Assembly: GCF_001613225.1 (NCBI RefSeq)
Contig: NZ_BDBY01000250.1
Location: forward strand, 18,411 to 82,410
DNA: 64,000 nucleotides
Direction of reading: 5' to 3'
Source of the DNA: Nocardia pseudovaccinii NBRC 100343
GTDB lineage: Bacteria; Actinomycetota; Actinomycetes; Mycobacteriales; Mycobacteriaceae
Shown here: positions 52,305-61,607 of the stretch, piece after piece
Layout of the letters: the number at the start of each line of letters is the position of its first letter
Position numbering within the stretch: position 1 is the first letter of the stretch
The notes under the pieces: model-generated
Database searches by the model: none
Told to the model about the DNA's origin: nothing
What the model saw: the letters and a program-made list of their open reading frames with translations, nothing else
Translations under genes and position numbers: made by a program

Positions 52305-52474
52305 ATGAAGTTGTCCCTTCTTCGAGCCTGACGGAGCGTGACAGGGTCGATGTAGTGACAGATCAAAGGGTCTGAAGGAAAGGTTGTCAGCCATTCGGCG
52401 CAGAACCGTATCCCGATCCGGCTGGTGTTTCCCAGAGCCGGGTCACGATGGTCGCAGCAAGGAGTGTCCTTTCC

Positions 52475-53407
52475 ATGAAAGCCGTAGGAGTGACCGAGTT
52501 CGGCGGCCCCGAGGCGCTGCGCGTGCTGGAGCTTCCGGTCCCCGAGGCGGGACCCGGCGAAATTCGGATCCGGGTGCACGCCGCCGGGGTCAACCCAGTC
52601 GACGCGATGGTGCGCCGCGGTGAGGCGTTCGTCTCCGCCGCCCAGCCGCCCTACGTCCCCGGGATGGACGCGGCCGGCGTGGTCGATCAGATCGGCGAGG
52701 ACACCGATACCGATCTCGCCATCGGCGAACGGGTCATGGCCGTGGCGGTCGTGTCCGGCACGCATGGCGCCTACGCCGAGCACCTCGTTGTCCCCGTCGA
52801 GTCGGTGGTCCGCATCCCGCCCGCGCTCTCCGACATGGAGGCCGCCACGCTGCCGATGAACGGCCTGACCGCCCGCATGGCGCTGGACATACTTCAGCCT
52901 CCCCCGGGCGGGACCGTGGCTGTGATCGGCGCGGCCGGCGCGGTCGGCGGCTACGCCGTACAGTTGGCCACAGCCGACGGCTACCGGGTCGTGGCCGACG
53001 CGGCGCCGAGGGACGAGCAGCTGGTCAAGGAACTGGGCGCCGACGTCATCGTGCCGCGCGGGAACGACTTCGCGCAGCTGGTACGCCAGCACTTCCCCCA
53101 AGGCGTGGACGGCCTCGTCGACACCGCTGCACTGGCCGGGATCGCTGCCGGTGCCGTGCGCGACGGCGGCCGGGTGGCTACCTCGGCCGGGGGCGATAGC
53201 AGCGGCGAGCGCGGCATCGTCACCCAGCACACCTTCGTGCCGAACTACGCTCGCGAACACGCCAAACTCGACCGCCTTCGGCAGCTTGCCGAAGAAGGGC
53301 GGATCACGCCGCGCGTCGCACAGACACTGCCGGCCGAACAGGCCCCCGAAGCGCACCGGCTTATGGCGGCCGGCGGCCTGCGCGGGCGGATAGTGCTCAT
53401 CTTCTGA
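52475..53407 (+). CDS. MDR NADPH:quinone oxidoreductase-like enzyme
   Basis: A 310-residue zinc-free medium-chain reductase: GPEALRVLELPVPEAGPGEI, GVNPVDAMVRRG and PYVPGMDAAGVVD in the catalytic domain, then VIGAAGAVGGYAVQLA in the cofactor domain. AAGGAG lies 10 bp before ATG 52475. First gene of the redox operon. It probably reduces a quinone or enone with NADPH and is a paralog of the 19.0-kb enzyme. Confidence 0.9.
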   Translation: MKAVGVTEFGGPEALRVLELPVPEAGPGEIRIRVHAAGVNPVDAMVRRGEAFVSAAQPPYVPGMDAAGVVDQIGEDTDTDLAIGERVMAVAVVSGTHGAYAEHLVVPVESVVRIPPALSDMEAATLPMNGLTARMALDILQPPPGGTVAVIGAAGAVGGYAVQLATADGYRVVADAAPRDEQLVKELGADVIVPRGNDFAQLVRQHFPQGVDGLVDTAALAGIAAGAVRDGGRVATSAGGDSSGERGIVTQHTFVPNYAREHAKLDRLRQLAEEGRITPRVAQTLPAEQAPEAHRLMAAGGLRGRIVLIF

Positions 53408-53526
53408 GTTGAGAACTCGACCTGAAGCTGCCGACGGACGAGATTCCCTCGGGCTGGCCTGCGCCTACCTGGGTGAACCCGTCCTAACCCAGTCTCGACA
53501 GACAAACACTGAAAGAGGTAACAACC

Positions 53527-53862
53527 ATGGAAATCGACGCGACCCTTCCCAGCATCGGGCAGACCTGGCTGGCGGATCTCGGACCGGACACCCCGCTCGG
53601 CCATTTCACTGTCGAGATCACCTTCAATTCGGCAACAAGCGTCACCTACCTGGCCACCGGCGGCACCCTCGAGGGCCAGACCGAAACCATGGACTACACC
53701 GCCGTGAAGCTTCGCGACGGTCTGTATGCAGTGCGCTGGACCGAGCAGAACGGCGACATGGTCACCCACATCGAGGACTACGACCAAGGGACCTGCATGG
53801 CCAGTTCCGTCGTCAGAGGCCAGTTCGTCCAGCTCAACGGCACCTGGACCCGCGTCCGCTAG
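53527..53862 (+). CDS. MoaF-like small protein
   Basis: A 111-residue beta-rich protein: GQTWLADLGPDTPLGHFTVE, FNSATSVTYLATGGTLEG, MDYTAVKLRDGLYAVRWTEQ and DMVTHIEDYDQGTCMASSV. This resembles the MoaF-type lipocalin-like fold. Function in this operon is unknown. AAAGAGG precedes the ATG. It has the typical length of single-domain MoaF-like proteins. Confidence 0.75.
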   Translation: MEIDATLPSIGQTWLADLGPDTPLGHFTVEITFNSATSVTYLATGGTLEGQTETMDYTAVKLRDGLYAVRWTEQNGDMVTHIEDYDQGTCMASSVVRGQFVQLNGTWTRVR

Positions 53863-53885
53863 ACCGACATGAGGAAGAAGCACCG

Positions 53886-54833
53886 ATGATGGACAACTAC
53901 ATCTTCGAGCTCGATGAGAACGTCACCCGAACGCCGGTGTCATACAAGAACCGGTATGGCATCACCCTCGCCGCCGACCTGTACCGGCCGAAGGAATTCG
54001 ACGAGAACCGGCAGTACCCAGCGCTAGTCATCGGTCCGCCCTACAGCGGCGTGAAGGAACAGGGACCCGGCATCTACGCCCAGCAGATGGCCAAGCGCGG
54101 ATTCGTGGCCCTGGCCTTCGACCCCTCCTATAACGGCTACAGCGGCGGCGAGCCGCGCCACTCATCGTCCCCGGACATCTTCGTGGAGGACTTCAGCGCC
54201 GGCGTGGACTTCCTGGGCACGCGCCCGTTCATAGACCGGGAGCGCATCGGCGGGATCGGGCTCTGCGGCAGCGGCGGCTTCGTGCTCTCCGCCGCCCAGG
54301 TCGACCGGCGTATCAAGGCGGTGGTCACCTCCGCATTGGTCGACATCTCGAAGCTGGCCGCCTACGGCCCCACCGGGGATCTCACCGGCGAGGCGCGCGC
54401 CGCCATGCTCGACGCACTCGCCGAGCAGCGGTACGCCGACTTCCTGAACCCGGTGCCGGTGCTCGGCCCGCGCGGGGCGGCGATCGGGTTCGACGACGAC
54501 ACCGAGCCGGTGTGGCGCGAGTTCGGCACGTTCTACTCCACGCCGCGCGGCTACCATCCGAACTCGATCACCCAGTTCACAGCGACCAGCGACCTGGCGT
54601 TCGCCAACTTCGCGCTCCTGTCCCACCTGGACTGGATCTCGCCGCGGCCGATCCTGCTCATCGCCGGCGAGCAGGCCTTCTCCCGGCGCGTCAGCGAGGA
54701 CGTGTACCAGGCCGCTTCGGAGCCGAAGGAACTACTGCTCGTCCCCGCTGCCAACCACGTGGACCTCTACGACCGGACGGATCTCATTCCGTTCGACAAG
54801 GTCGAGCAGTTCTTCACCAAGCACCTGGCGTGA
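53886..54833 (+). CDS. Alpha/beta hydrolase (YcjY-type, S9/DLH-like)
   Basis: A 315-residue hydrolase: ADLYRPKEF and PALVIGPPYSGVKEQGPGIY at the start, the nucleophile elbow IGLCGSGGFVL with Ser following Gly, the acid region LLIAGEQAFSRR and the His in ANHVDLYDRTD. Similar stand-alone hydrolases act on small esters or lactones. GAGGAAGAAG precedes ATG 53886. Third gene of the redox operon. Confidence 0.87.
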   Translation: MMDNYIFELDENVTRTPVSYKNRYGITLAADLYRPKEFDENRQYPALVIGPPYSGVKEQGPGIYAQQMAKRGFVALAFDPSYNGYSGGEPRHSSSPDIFVEDFSAGVDFLGTRPFIDRERIGGIGLCGSGGFVLSAAQVDRRIKAVVTSALVDISKLAAYGPTGDLTGEARAAMLDALAEQRYADFLNPVPVLGPRGAAIGFDDDTEPVWREFGTFYSTPRGYHPNSITQFTATSDLAFANFALLSHLDWISPRPILLIAGEQAFSRRVSEDVYQAASEPKELLLVPAANHVDLYDRTDLIPFDKVEQFFTKHLA

Positions 54834-54870
54834 AATCTCCCACTCCACGGACGAAAGGCGAGTGAGAACC

Positions 54871-55860
54871 ATGCAGTACACGCATCTGGGCCGCAGCGGC
54901 CTGCGGGTCAGCCGCATCGCGCTGGGCACGATGAACTTCGGCTACGTCACCGACGAGGCCGCCAGCTTCCAGATCATGGACGCCGCCCTGGAATCCGGCA
55001 TCAACCTGTTCGACTCCGCCGACGTTTACGGCGGTCCGCAGACCCCTGACATGGCGCAGGGCTTCGGCCTGTCCGAGGAGATCATCGGACGCTGGCTCGC
55101 CCAAGGTGGCGGCCGGCGCGAGCAGATCGTGCTGGCCACCAAGGTGTACCAGCCGATGGGACTCGGCCCGAACGACAAGTACCTGTCCGCCTACCGGATC
55201 CGCAAGGCAGCCGAGGCCAGCCTGCGCCGCCTGCAGACCGATCACATCGACCTGTACCAGATGCACCACATCGACCGGGAAACCCCCTGGGAGGAGATCT
55301 GTCAGGCAATGGAGCAGCTGGTCCGCGAAGGCAAGGTGACCTACGTTGGCAGCAGCAACTTCGCCGGCTGGCAGATCGCCACCGCTCAGAGCACCGCGAC
55401 CGCCCGCAACTTCCTCGGCCTGGTCTCCGAGCAGAGCCTGTACAACCTCACCGCCCGGACCATTGAACTCGAAGTCATCCCGGCACTGCGGTACTTCGGC
55501 CTGGGCTTGATCCCGTGGAGCCCGCTGGCTGGCGGGTTGCTCGGCGGCGTGCTGCAGAAGGTGCAGGAGGGCCGCCGTGCCACGCCGCAGATGCTGGCCA
55601 GTATCGAGCGCTACCGCCCGCAACTGGAGGCGTACGAGAAGCTGTGCGCCGACCTCGGCGAACAGCCCGCCGATGTCGCCCTGGCGTGGCTGCTGCACAA
55701 CCCGGTCCTCACCGCCACCATCGTCGGCCCCCGCACCGCCGAACAGCTTGCCACCAGCCGGCGTGCCCTGGATGTGACGTTGTCGCCGGACACGCTGGAC
55801 AGGCTCGACGAGATCTGGCCTGGCCCCGGCGGCGAGGCCCCCGAGGCCTACGCCTGGTAG
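54871..55860 (+). CDS. Aldo/keto reductase
   Basis: A 329-residue TIM-barrel NADPH oxidoreductase. The catalytic tetrad is visible as Asp48 and Tyr53 in NLFDSADVYGG, Lys in LATKVYQP and His in YQMHHIDRE. The C-terminal GPRTAEQL is the cofactor phosphate loop. It overlaps neither neighbour; a GTG 9 bp upstream is a weaker start. It reduces an aldehyde or ketone, in line with the adjoining dehydrogenases. Confidence 0.92.
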   Translation: MQYTHLGRSGLRVSRIALGTMNFGYVTDEAASFQIMDAALESGINLFDSADVYGGPQTPDMAQGFGLSEEIIGRWLAQGGGRREQIVLATKVYQPMGLGPNDKYLSAYRIRKAAEASLRRLQTDHIDLYQMHHIDRETPWEEICQAMEQLVREGKVTYVGSSNFAGWQIATAQSTATARNFLGLVSEQSLYNLTARTIELEVIPALRYFGLGLIPWSPLAGGLLGGVLQKVQEGRRATPQMLASIERYRPQLEAYEKLCADLGEQPADVALAWLLHNPVLTATIVGPRTAEQLATSRRALDVTLSPDTLDRLDEIWPGPGGEAPEAYAW

Positions 55861-55911
55861 CCACGATGCGCACCAACTCCTGACCACCTCCGCGATGAAA
55901 GTGAAAGCACC

Positions 55912-56928
55912 ATGCGCGCAACCATGATCTACGCCCCCGGTGACATCCGGGTGGAGGACCGCCTCACACCCGGGATCATCAACCCGACCGACGCGGTCAT
56001 CCGCACCGTCGCCAGCTGCGTGTGCGGGTCCGACCTGTGGGCCTACCGCGGTCTGGACGAACTCGGCGAGCCGCACCCGATGGGCCACGAGTACGTCGGC
56101 GTCGTCGAAGAGGTCGGCAGCGAGGTCTCCTCCGTCAAGCCCGGCCAGTTCGTCATCGGCTCCTTCGCCACCTCCGACAACACGTGCCCGAACTGCCGCA
56201 ACGGCTACCAGTCCAACTGCGTGCATCGCGAGTTCATGAGCACCTGCCAGGCCGAGTACATCCGTATTCCTAACGCCGGCGGCACCCTGGTGGCCACCCC
56301 CGGTCAGCCGGACGACGCCTTCGTACCCAGCCTGCTCACCCTGTCCGACGTGATGGGCACCGGCTGGTACGCGGCCAAGGCCGCCGAGGTCAAGCCCGGC
56401 TCCACCGTCGTGGTCGTCGGCGACGGCGCGGTCGGCCTGTGCGGCGTCATCGCCGCCAAGGAACTCGGCGCCGAGCGCATCATCGCCATGAGCCGACACG
56501 AGCCGCGGCAGAAGCTCGCGACCGAGTTCGGCGCCACCGACATCGTCACCGAACGCGGCGAGGAAGGCGTCGAGCGCATCAAGGAGCTGACGAACGGCAT
56601 CGGCGCCGACAGCGTGCTGGAGTGCGTCGGCACCACCGAGTCGATGCGGCAGGCGCTGCATGCCACCCGCCCCGGCGGCAACGTCGGCATCGTCGGCGTC
56701 CCGCACGATGTCGCGATCGACGGCGTAGAGCTGTTCTTCTCCCACGTCGGCCTGCGCGGCGGCCCGGCGCCGGTCCGCGGCTACCTGCCCGACCTGATCG
56801 ACCGGGTCCTGGACGGCCGCATCAACCCCGGCAAGGTCTTCGACCTCACCCTGCCCCTGGAGCAGGTCGCCGAAGGCTACAAGGCCATGGACGAACGCCG
56901 CGCCGTCAAGGCCTTGCTCCGGCCCTGA
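55912..56928 (+). CDS. Zinc-dependent alcohol dehydrogenase (MDR)
   Basis: A 338-residue zinc MDR enzyme. The catalytic zinc ligands are Cys38 (CVCGSDLWA) and His59-Glu60 (PMGHEYVG). The structural-zinc lobe is shortened to CPNCRNGYQSNC, giving three of the usual four cysteines in that stretch. The cofactor motif is VVGDGAVGLCG. It closes the redox operon. Alcohol or formaldehyde-type substrate is possible; unknown. Confidence 0.9.
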   Translation: MRATMIYAPGDIRVEDRLTPGIINPTDAVIRTVASCVCGSDLWAYRGLDELGEPHPMGHEYVGVVEEVGSEVSSVKPGQFVIGSFATSDNTCPNCRNGYQSNCVHREFMSTCQAEYIRIPNAGGTLVATPGQPDDAFVPSLLTLSDVMGTGWYAAKAAEVKPGSTVVVVGDGAVGLCGVIAAKELGAERIIAMSRHEPRQKLATEFGATDIVTERGEEGVERIKELTNGIGADSVLECVGTTESMRQALHATRPGGNVGIVGVPHDVAIDGVELFFSHVGLRGGPAPVRGYLPDLIDRVLDGRINPGKVFDLTLPLEQVAEGYKAMDERRAVKALLRP

Positions 56929-57045
56929 CCGCTCCGAGCCCCTCGTGGGCGCGAGCCTGACCGGCGCTGCGTGTCAGATTCCGAAGGCGCCTGCACGGAT
57001 GGCTGAACCCGCCTGCCGTTTCTGCTGAACGGCGGTAAAGCCGGG

Positions 57046-57227
57046 CTATCGCCGATCCGGGAATTGACCCGTCCGGCGCGCGTAGCCCTGCTTGGCGAAG
57101 TCCGAGCATTCCGGGCATTCGGCGATAATCGGGTGGCTACACACGGTGAGGTGTTCGAGGAACTGATCGGTGGCCTGCAGCACGGCAATTCGGTCACGCA
57201 CCTCAGCGCGATGAGCGGCGATGAGGG
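57046..57227 (-). pseudogene. C-terminal tail of a MerR-family regulator, cut by IS701 element
   Basis: The minus-strand frame enters from the IS boundary and reads AAHRAEVRDRIAVLQATDQF, then LEHLTVCSHPIIAECPECSD, ending in TAG. The AHRxxVxxRIAxLQ pattern followed by a Cys-containing tail is that of MerR-family effector domains. The DNA-binding half would lie at the other side of the IS element but is not there, so DNA was lost or rearranged. Confidence 0.6.
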
Positions 57228-57231
57228 CTAG

Positions 57232-58597
57232 TACTGCAACGACACCTACGTGAGTTGGTGCTGGTAGATGTGATGTGTGGTGTTGGATCGTGTTGTGGCG
57301 GAGTTGGATTCGTTGATGTCGCGGATCGGGGGCCGGTTCGCGCGGTCGGAGCCGAGGGTTCGGGTACGTGAGTACGTGTCGGGGCTGTTGGCGGGTCTGG
57401 AACGTAAGAACGGGTGGACACTGGCGGAGCGTGCTGGGGAGGCGGGCCCGGAGGGGATGCAGCGGCTTTTACGCAAGGCGGACTGGGATATCGACGGGGT
57501 CCGCGACGACGTACGCGCCTATGTGGTCGCCCACCTCGGCGACCCCGAGGCGGTGGTGGTCGCCGATGAGACCGGTTTCCTGAAGAAGGGGGTGAGATCG
57601 GCCGGGGTGCAGCGCCAGTATTCGGGCACCGCGGGACGTACGGAGAACTGCCAGATCGGTGTGTTTCTGGCGTACGCGTCCCGGCACGGGCACGCACTGA
57701 TCGATCGGGAACTGTATGTTCCCCGGTCGTGGACCGATGACCGGGAGCGCTGCCGGGCCGCGGGGATCCCCGACGAGGTGGAGTTCGCCACCAAACCCCG
57801 GCAGGTGATAGCCATGCTGGAGCGGGCGCTGGCCGCGGAAGTGCCGTTCACGTGGTTCACCGCCGACGAAGCCTACCGTCAAGCCGGTTACCTGCGTGAT
57901 TGGCTAGCCGACCGCGATGTGTTCTATGTGATGGCCACCCGCTGCGACCAGCAGGTGAACACTCGCGCGGACCGTACCGAACGCGCCGAGGTGCTGATCG
58001 CGGAACTGCCCGCATCCAGGTGGCAGCGACTGTCGGTTGGTGCGGGCGCCCACGGGCCCCGCGAATACGACTGGGCCCGCCGCCAGATCGATGGGACCTG
58101 GGCCAGTGGGCGCGGGCATTGGTTACTCGCCCGCCGTTCGCTGACTCCGAACCGCAAGGGCGAGTACGAAATCGCCTACTACCTCTGTTACGGACCCGCC
58201 CGGTCCCGGCTGGTGGACTTGGCCTGGACAGCAGGGTCGCGCTGGCACGTGGAAGAAGCATTCCAGCAGGCCAAGCGCGAGGCAGGCCTCGATCACTACC
58301 AGGTCCGCACCTGGCGCGCCTGGTATGCCCACATCACCTTGTCCATGCTCGCCCTGGCCTGGCTAGCAGCGTCGAAAACCATTGCCGCAAAGGGGGACTC
58401 GCCGATACCGGCGAAGACACGATCGCTCTTACGCTACCGGAAATCCGCCGCCTGCTCATCGCATTCGTGCTCACCCGCCACCACCGGGCCGACCACATCT
58501 GGGCATGGTCGAGATGGCGACGCCGCCGACAACACCAAGCCCGCTTATCCCACTACCGGCGCCGCGGCCACCCACTCACCTGAGTGTCGTTGCAGTG
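57232..58597 (+). mobile_element. IS701-family insertion sequence
   Basis: A 1366-bp element. The left end TACTGCAACGACACC and the right end, read inward as CACTGCAACGACACT, form imperfect terminal inverted repeats of about 25 bp with core ACTGCAACGACAC. The flanks are CTAG (57228-57231) and TTAG (58598-58601), which fit the YTAR target preference of IS701 elements but are not identical, so the copy has aged or the flanks were rearranged. It carries one transposase gene. Confidence 0.85.
57277..58583 (+). pseudogene. IS701 transposase with -1 frameshift near the 3' end
   Basis: DDE transposase: first Asp in VVADETGFLKKG, second in FTADEAYRQAG, Glu in WHVEEAFQQAKREAGLDHYQ. It is intact to about 58390 in the zero frame (SKTIAAKG). 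The family C-terminus (GLADTGEDTIALTLPEIRRL and LLIAFVLTRHHRADHIW) continues in the -1 frame to a stop at 58583. The switch falls on AAAGGGGG. In the zero frame the protein runs out of the element to 58803 with an unrelated tail. It is a deletion, a read error, or slippage; IS701 elements normally need none. Confidence 0.8.
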
Positions 58598-58601
58598 TTA
58601 G

Positions 58602-59060
58602 AGGGGTGAACGAACTTCTACTCGCGCACGCGCCGGTGTCACCGGTGACGGAACTGTGTGCCGCGAGCGGCCTCGCTGTCGCATCTGTGCCAACGTCTGA
58701 CGGCTCGAGCGAGGGGGAGTGTGCGCGAGAAAGTGGTCGAGCACCGATTTGCATCATATTTGACGCAAATCGGTGCTCGAGTAATGCGCGAGAGGGGACT
58801 TGATCACGCGGAGGCAACAATATTGGTGCAGATGTGTGCACGAGTACTTCTATTGTGCGTCGCTAGAACGTAGCACAGAATCTGCGATCATGCTGTGAGA
58901 ATTGTATTCTATTTAGCTGCAACGGTTTTCGACACGTCAGTGGAAATAGCTGAGTGACAGGCCGGCGTCGGGTTCGGTCGGTTGGTTCGGCTTCGGTTCG
59001 TTGTCTGCTTCAAACGTGTTGTGGCATGGGCGAATTTGTTGGCCGGACGGCGCGGTCGTG
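58602..59060. repeat. Dispersed palindromic repeat, copy 3
   Basis: Starts at the right flank of the IS element. GTCACCGGTGAC is at 58639-58650. The main palindrome at 58738-58779 has arms CGAGCACCGATTTGCATCA and TGACGCAAATCGGTGCTCG with one mismatch. The GTATTT of copy 1 is changed to CGATTT in the left arm and matched by AAATCG in the right, a compensatory change. Downstream it matches copy 2 over about 200 further bp (CTATTGTGCGTCGCTAGA, GGTTGGTTCGGCTTCGG). Confidence 0.75.
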
Positions 59061-59590
59061 GATGCGTCCGGCGGCACCGGCCGTGCACATGCTGTTGACG
59101 ATGCGGTCGTGGATGGGTCTCGGGACCGGGCGTGGGGCGGTGCGTATCGCCTGGATCAGTTCGTGCAGGGGTGTTTGTGGTCGGATGACTGGCGCGATCA
59201 CCTCGCAGGCCACCACCTATTGGCAGCGCCGAAGCGTTGGGCTTGGCGATGCTGGATTGCGTTGTGGGTCAAGGGGCGCCTCCGTGACCGACGCGTTCGA
59301 GTGGACGGCTAGGGTGCGGTTGGCCGCACCGCCGGGCGCGTGAACGATTTCCGGGAGCTCCAGGCTTCTGTAGGGTTCACGCCGGGAGGGGACTTGACCA
59401 CTACGCACACACGCTTCACCAACGGAAATCGCTGGTTTGGGGGAGCAGCCGCGAATTTCTCCACGCGTTGTGCCCGCCGCTCAGCCGATTGCTGGGGCGA
59501 ACGGTCCGTCCGGATTGGCGGGCGGCGTTAGTGGCCGCATCAAACTGACCCTGTTCTGCACCTCTTTGTCGAACCCGGGCCGGGGCGTTC
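59061..59590. other. Stretch without a supported gene
   Basis: A minus-strand frame from about 59216 to 59010 encodes TPLHELIQAIRTAPRPVPRP and could be a coding remnant, but its end differs by an indel from the matching sequence in copy 2. No other recognisable feature between the palindromic repeat and the glutaredoxin pseudogene. Confidence 0.4.
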
Positions 59591-59872
59591 TCATCGGTCT
59601 GGTAGTGCGTGTGGGGCATGTAGACGCACGGCGGACAGTAGCTCACGCAGACTCGGGTTCACCATGGGGTGTCCGGCCACGCTGACCGTGGGGACCGTTT
59701 CGTTGCCGTCGGCGACAGACCGGACGTAGGCGGCGGCGTCGGGGTCGCGCTAGATGTTTCGTTGGATGTACCGCAGCCTGGTCAGTCGTAGCTGCAGCAG
59801 AAGTTTCATCGAGAAGGGGCAACCGGGTCGCGTGTAGACGACGACTTCGTCGCTGGGGGCCGGTGATGTCAC
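59591..59872 (-). pseudogene. Glutaredoxin-family gene with one in-frame stop
   Basis: A 93-codon gene. GTG 59872 overlaps the P450 stop (GTGA). It encodes VVVYTRPGCPFSMKLLLQL, the CPFS active site of a monothiol-like glutaredoxin or mycoredoxin relative, then LRYIQRNI, a TAG stop at 59750-59752, and on in the same frame RDPDAAAYVRSVADGNETVP and TVSVAGHPMVNPSLRELLSA. The family usually has Trp or another residue where TAG stands (one base from TGG). Only this lesion is seen. Confidence 0.75.
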
Positions 59873-61221
59873 TGGTTTCTCCGTGATTCGAGCGGGGTGA
59901 GACGTAGCACCGCGTTATGTTTGGGGACAGTGGTGATATTTCGAACGTAGGGCTGTTCGCGGTCTCGGGTGGTGGTCAGCTCCCAGCGGGTGAGGATCTC
60001 GGACAGGATGATCGTTCCTTCGGTGAGTGCGAAACCCGCGCCGAGGCAGCGACGGACTCCGCCTCCGAACGGTAGCCAGGTATTGGGGGCGGGATTGGCG
60101 CCGAGGAACCGATCGGGACGGAATTCCTCTGGTTGCGGGTGATTGCGGGGGTCGTTGTGCGCCAACAGGATCGAGGTGTTGACGACGGTTCCCTCTGGCA
60201 GTCGGTGCCCGTCGATCACGGTGGGTTGGGTGAGTTTGCGAGCGGTCGAGACGATGACCGTGTGGCGGCGCATGCCCTCCTTCAGGACGGCCTCCAGATA
60301 CTTCTCGTCGCCGTCGAGCGCGGCCGCGCGTGCTGTGGCCTGCAGTTCGGCATTGCGCGCCAGCTCCCACAGCGTCCAGGCGAGGGCAGCGGCGGTGGTC
60401 TCGTGCCCGGCCAGCAGCAGCGAGATCAACTGGTCGCGCAATTCTGCGTCGGTCAGCGGCTCGTCGGTGTCGGCTTCGACGCGAATCAGGCGTGAGAGCA
60501 CGTCGGTGCGATCGTGAAGGTCGGTGGCCGCGCGCCGGGACCGGATCTCGCGATACAGGATCGCGTCGATGCGCGCCTGATTGTCGGCGAACCCCTTCCA
60601 TGGTGGAATCCGCTGCAGCCGGGGAAATATGAACCCGACGAAGATCGCGGGCGGGATGTTGATGATGGCGTCGAGCCGACGCACGAGTTCGGCCTTCGTC
60701 TCCGGATCGGTCACGCCGAACACGACGGTGATGATGATGTCGAGAGTGAGCCGGTTCATCGCCTGGAGAATGCTGGTGTCGTGTCCAGGCTTCCAGGACG
60801 CGGCTTCGGCGTGTGCGAGTTCGGTGATCATCGACCGGTACCCCCGCAGGGCGGCGCCGTTGAATGCGGGCATGAGCAGCCCACGTACGCGCCGGTGGGC
60901 GTCTTCGTCGGCCAGCAGCACCGAATGCTCGCCCATGACGAAGCCGAGAATCTGATTGCCCTCTCCCGCATGGAGTTTGCTTGGATGGGCGCGGAAGATC
61001 TCGCCGATCGCGTTGGGTGCGGCGAACACCACCAGATCATCGGCGTAGGGCGGGACACGCAGGCTGAACACGTCGCCGAAGCTCCGCGCGAGGCTGGGTA
61101 GGAACCATTCCCGGTATTTCAGATACAGGACGCTCTGCACATAGGTCGGCAGCCGCGGCCCTGGCGGGTAGGTCTGGGAGCCACGTCCGGTGAGCGTCGC
61201 GATCATCGATGTCAGGCCCAT
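59869..61221 (-). CDS. Cytochrome P450
   Basis: A 450-residue soluble P450 monooxygenase. The I-helix oxygen-binding motif is LLLAGHETTAAALAW, the ExxR motif is in LKEGMRRHTVIV and the heme loop is FGGGVRRCLGAGFAL with the Cys thiolate. It needs external ferredoxin and reductase, which are not next to it. The start overlaps the upstream small gene by 10 bp and the stop overlaps the glutaredoxin pseudogene by 4 bp, so it sits in a three-gene operon under the TetR operator at 61.6 kb. Substrate unknown. Confidence 0.93.
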   Translation of the reverse strand: MGLTSMIATLTGRGSQTYPPGPRLPTYVQSVLYLKYREWFLPSLARSFGDVFSLRVPPYADDLVVFAAPNAIGEIFRAHPSKLHAGEGNQILGFVMGEHSVLLADEDAHRRVRGLLMPAFNGAALRGYRSMITELAHAEAASWKPGHDTSILQAMNRLTLDIIITVVFGVTDPETKAELVRRLDAIINIPPAIFVGFIFPRLQRIPPWKGFADNQARIDAILYREIRSRRAATDLHDRTDVLSRLIRVEADTDEPLTDAELRDQLISLLLAGHETTAAALAWTLWELARNAELQATARAAALDGDEKYLEAVLKEGMRRHTVIVSTARKLTQPTVIDGHRLPEGTVVNTSILLAHNDPRNHPQPEEFRPDRFLGANPAPNTWLPFGGGVRRCLGAGFALTEGTIILSEILTRWELTTTRDREQPYVRNITTVPKHNAVLRLTPLESRRNQ

Positions 61222-61595
61222 CGCAGCCCCGCTTCGGTGACGCGCTTCCGCAGCACGCGCACGAACTCGGCCGCTTCACCGTCGACTCCCGCGAAGTCCG
61301 CGGGCCCCATGATCAGGTGGTGTCCATCGTCGGTGGCGGCGACGAGCGCCGGTGTGGCCTCCGCGGTCAGCTGCGCGATCTCGGCCGAACGTTCGTCGCG
61401 GTGCACCAACTCGAACGGCACCGCCAGCTTGCACATCACGTCCTTCCACTGGGGATTGGTGCGAATTCCCCGGTGGGTGATGTCGCACAGGGCGCATTCG
61501 GCTGTCCCGCGAAGCTTGCCCAGCGCATACGCCAGCTCGCCCCGGATCCCTCCGTCACCGTTGAAAATCCCGACCAGACCACGCACGACCGTCAT
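61212..61595 (-). CDS. Small protein of unknown function upstream of P450
   Basis: A 127-residue protein. Visible: a Gly-rich start (MTVVRGLVGIFNGDGGIRGE), CALCDITH with a CxxC pair, VPFELVHRDE and a C-terminal helix EFVRVLRKRV. The thiol pair and a thioredoxin-like outline hint at redox function but I do not assign a family. GGAGG lies 6 bp before ATG 61595. First gene of the P450 operon, divergent from TetR. Confidence 0.75.
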   Translation of the reverse strand: MTVVRGLVGIFNGDGGIRGELAYALGKLRGTAECALCDITHRGIRTNPQWKDVMCKLAVPFELVHRDERSAEIAQLTAEATPALVAATDDGHHLIMGPADFAGVDGEAAEFVRVLRKRVTEAGLRWA

Positions 61596-61607
61596 GAGCA
61601 CCTCCGT

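Noticed and set aside
54814..56745. 643-codon minus-strand frame across the aldo/keto reductase and alcohol dehydrogenase genes
   Set aside because: Low-complexity Gly/Ala/Asp/Val sequence without motifs, opposite two well-supported enzymes.
58584..58803. Zero-frame extension of the transposase beyond the IS end
   Set aside because: The tail lies outside the inverted repeats and inside palindromic repeat copy 3; it is produced by the frameshift.
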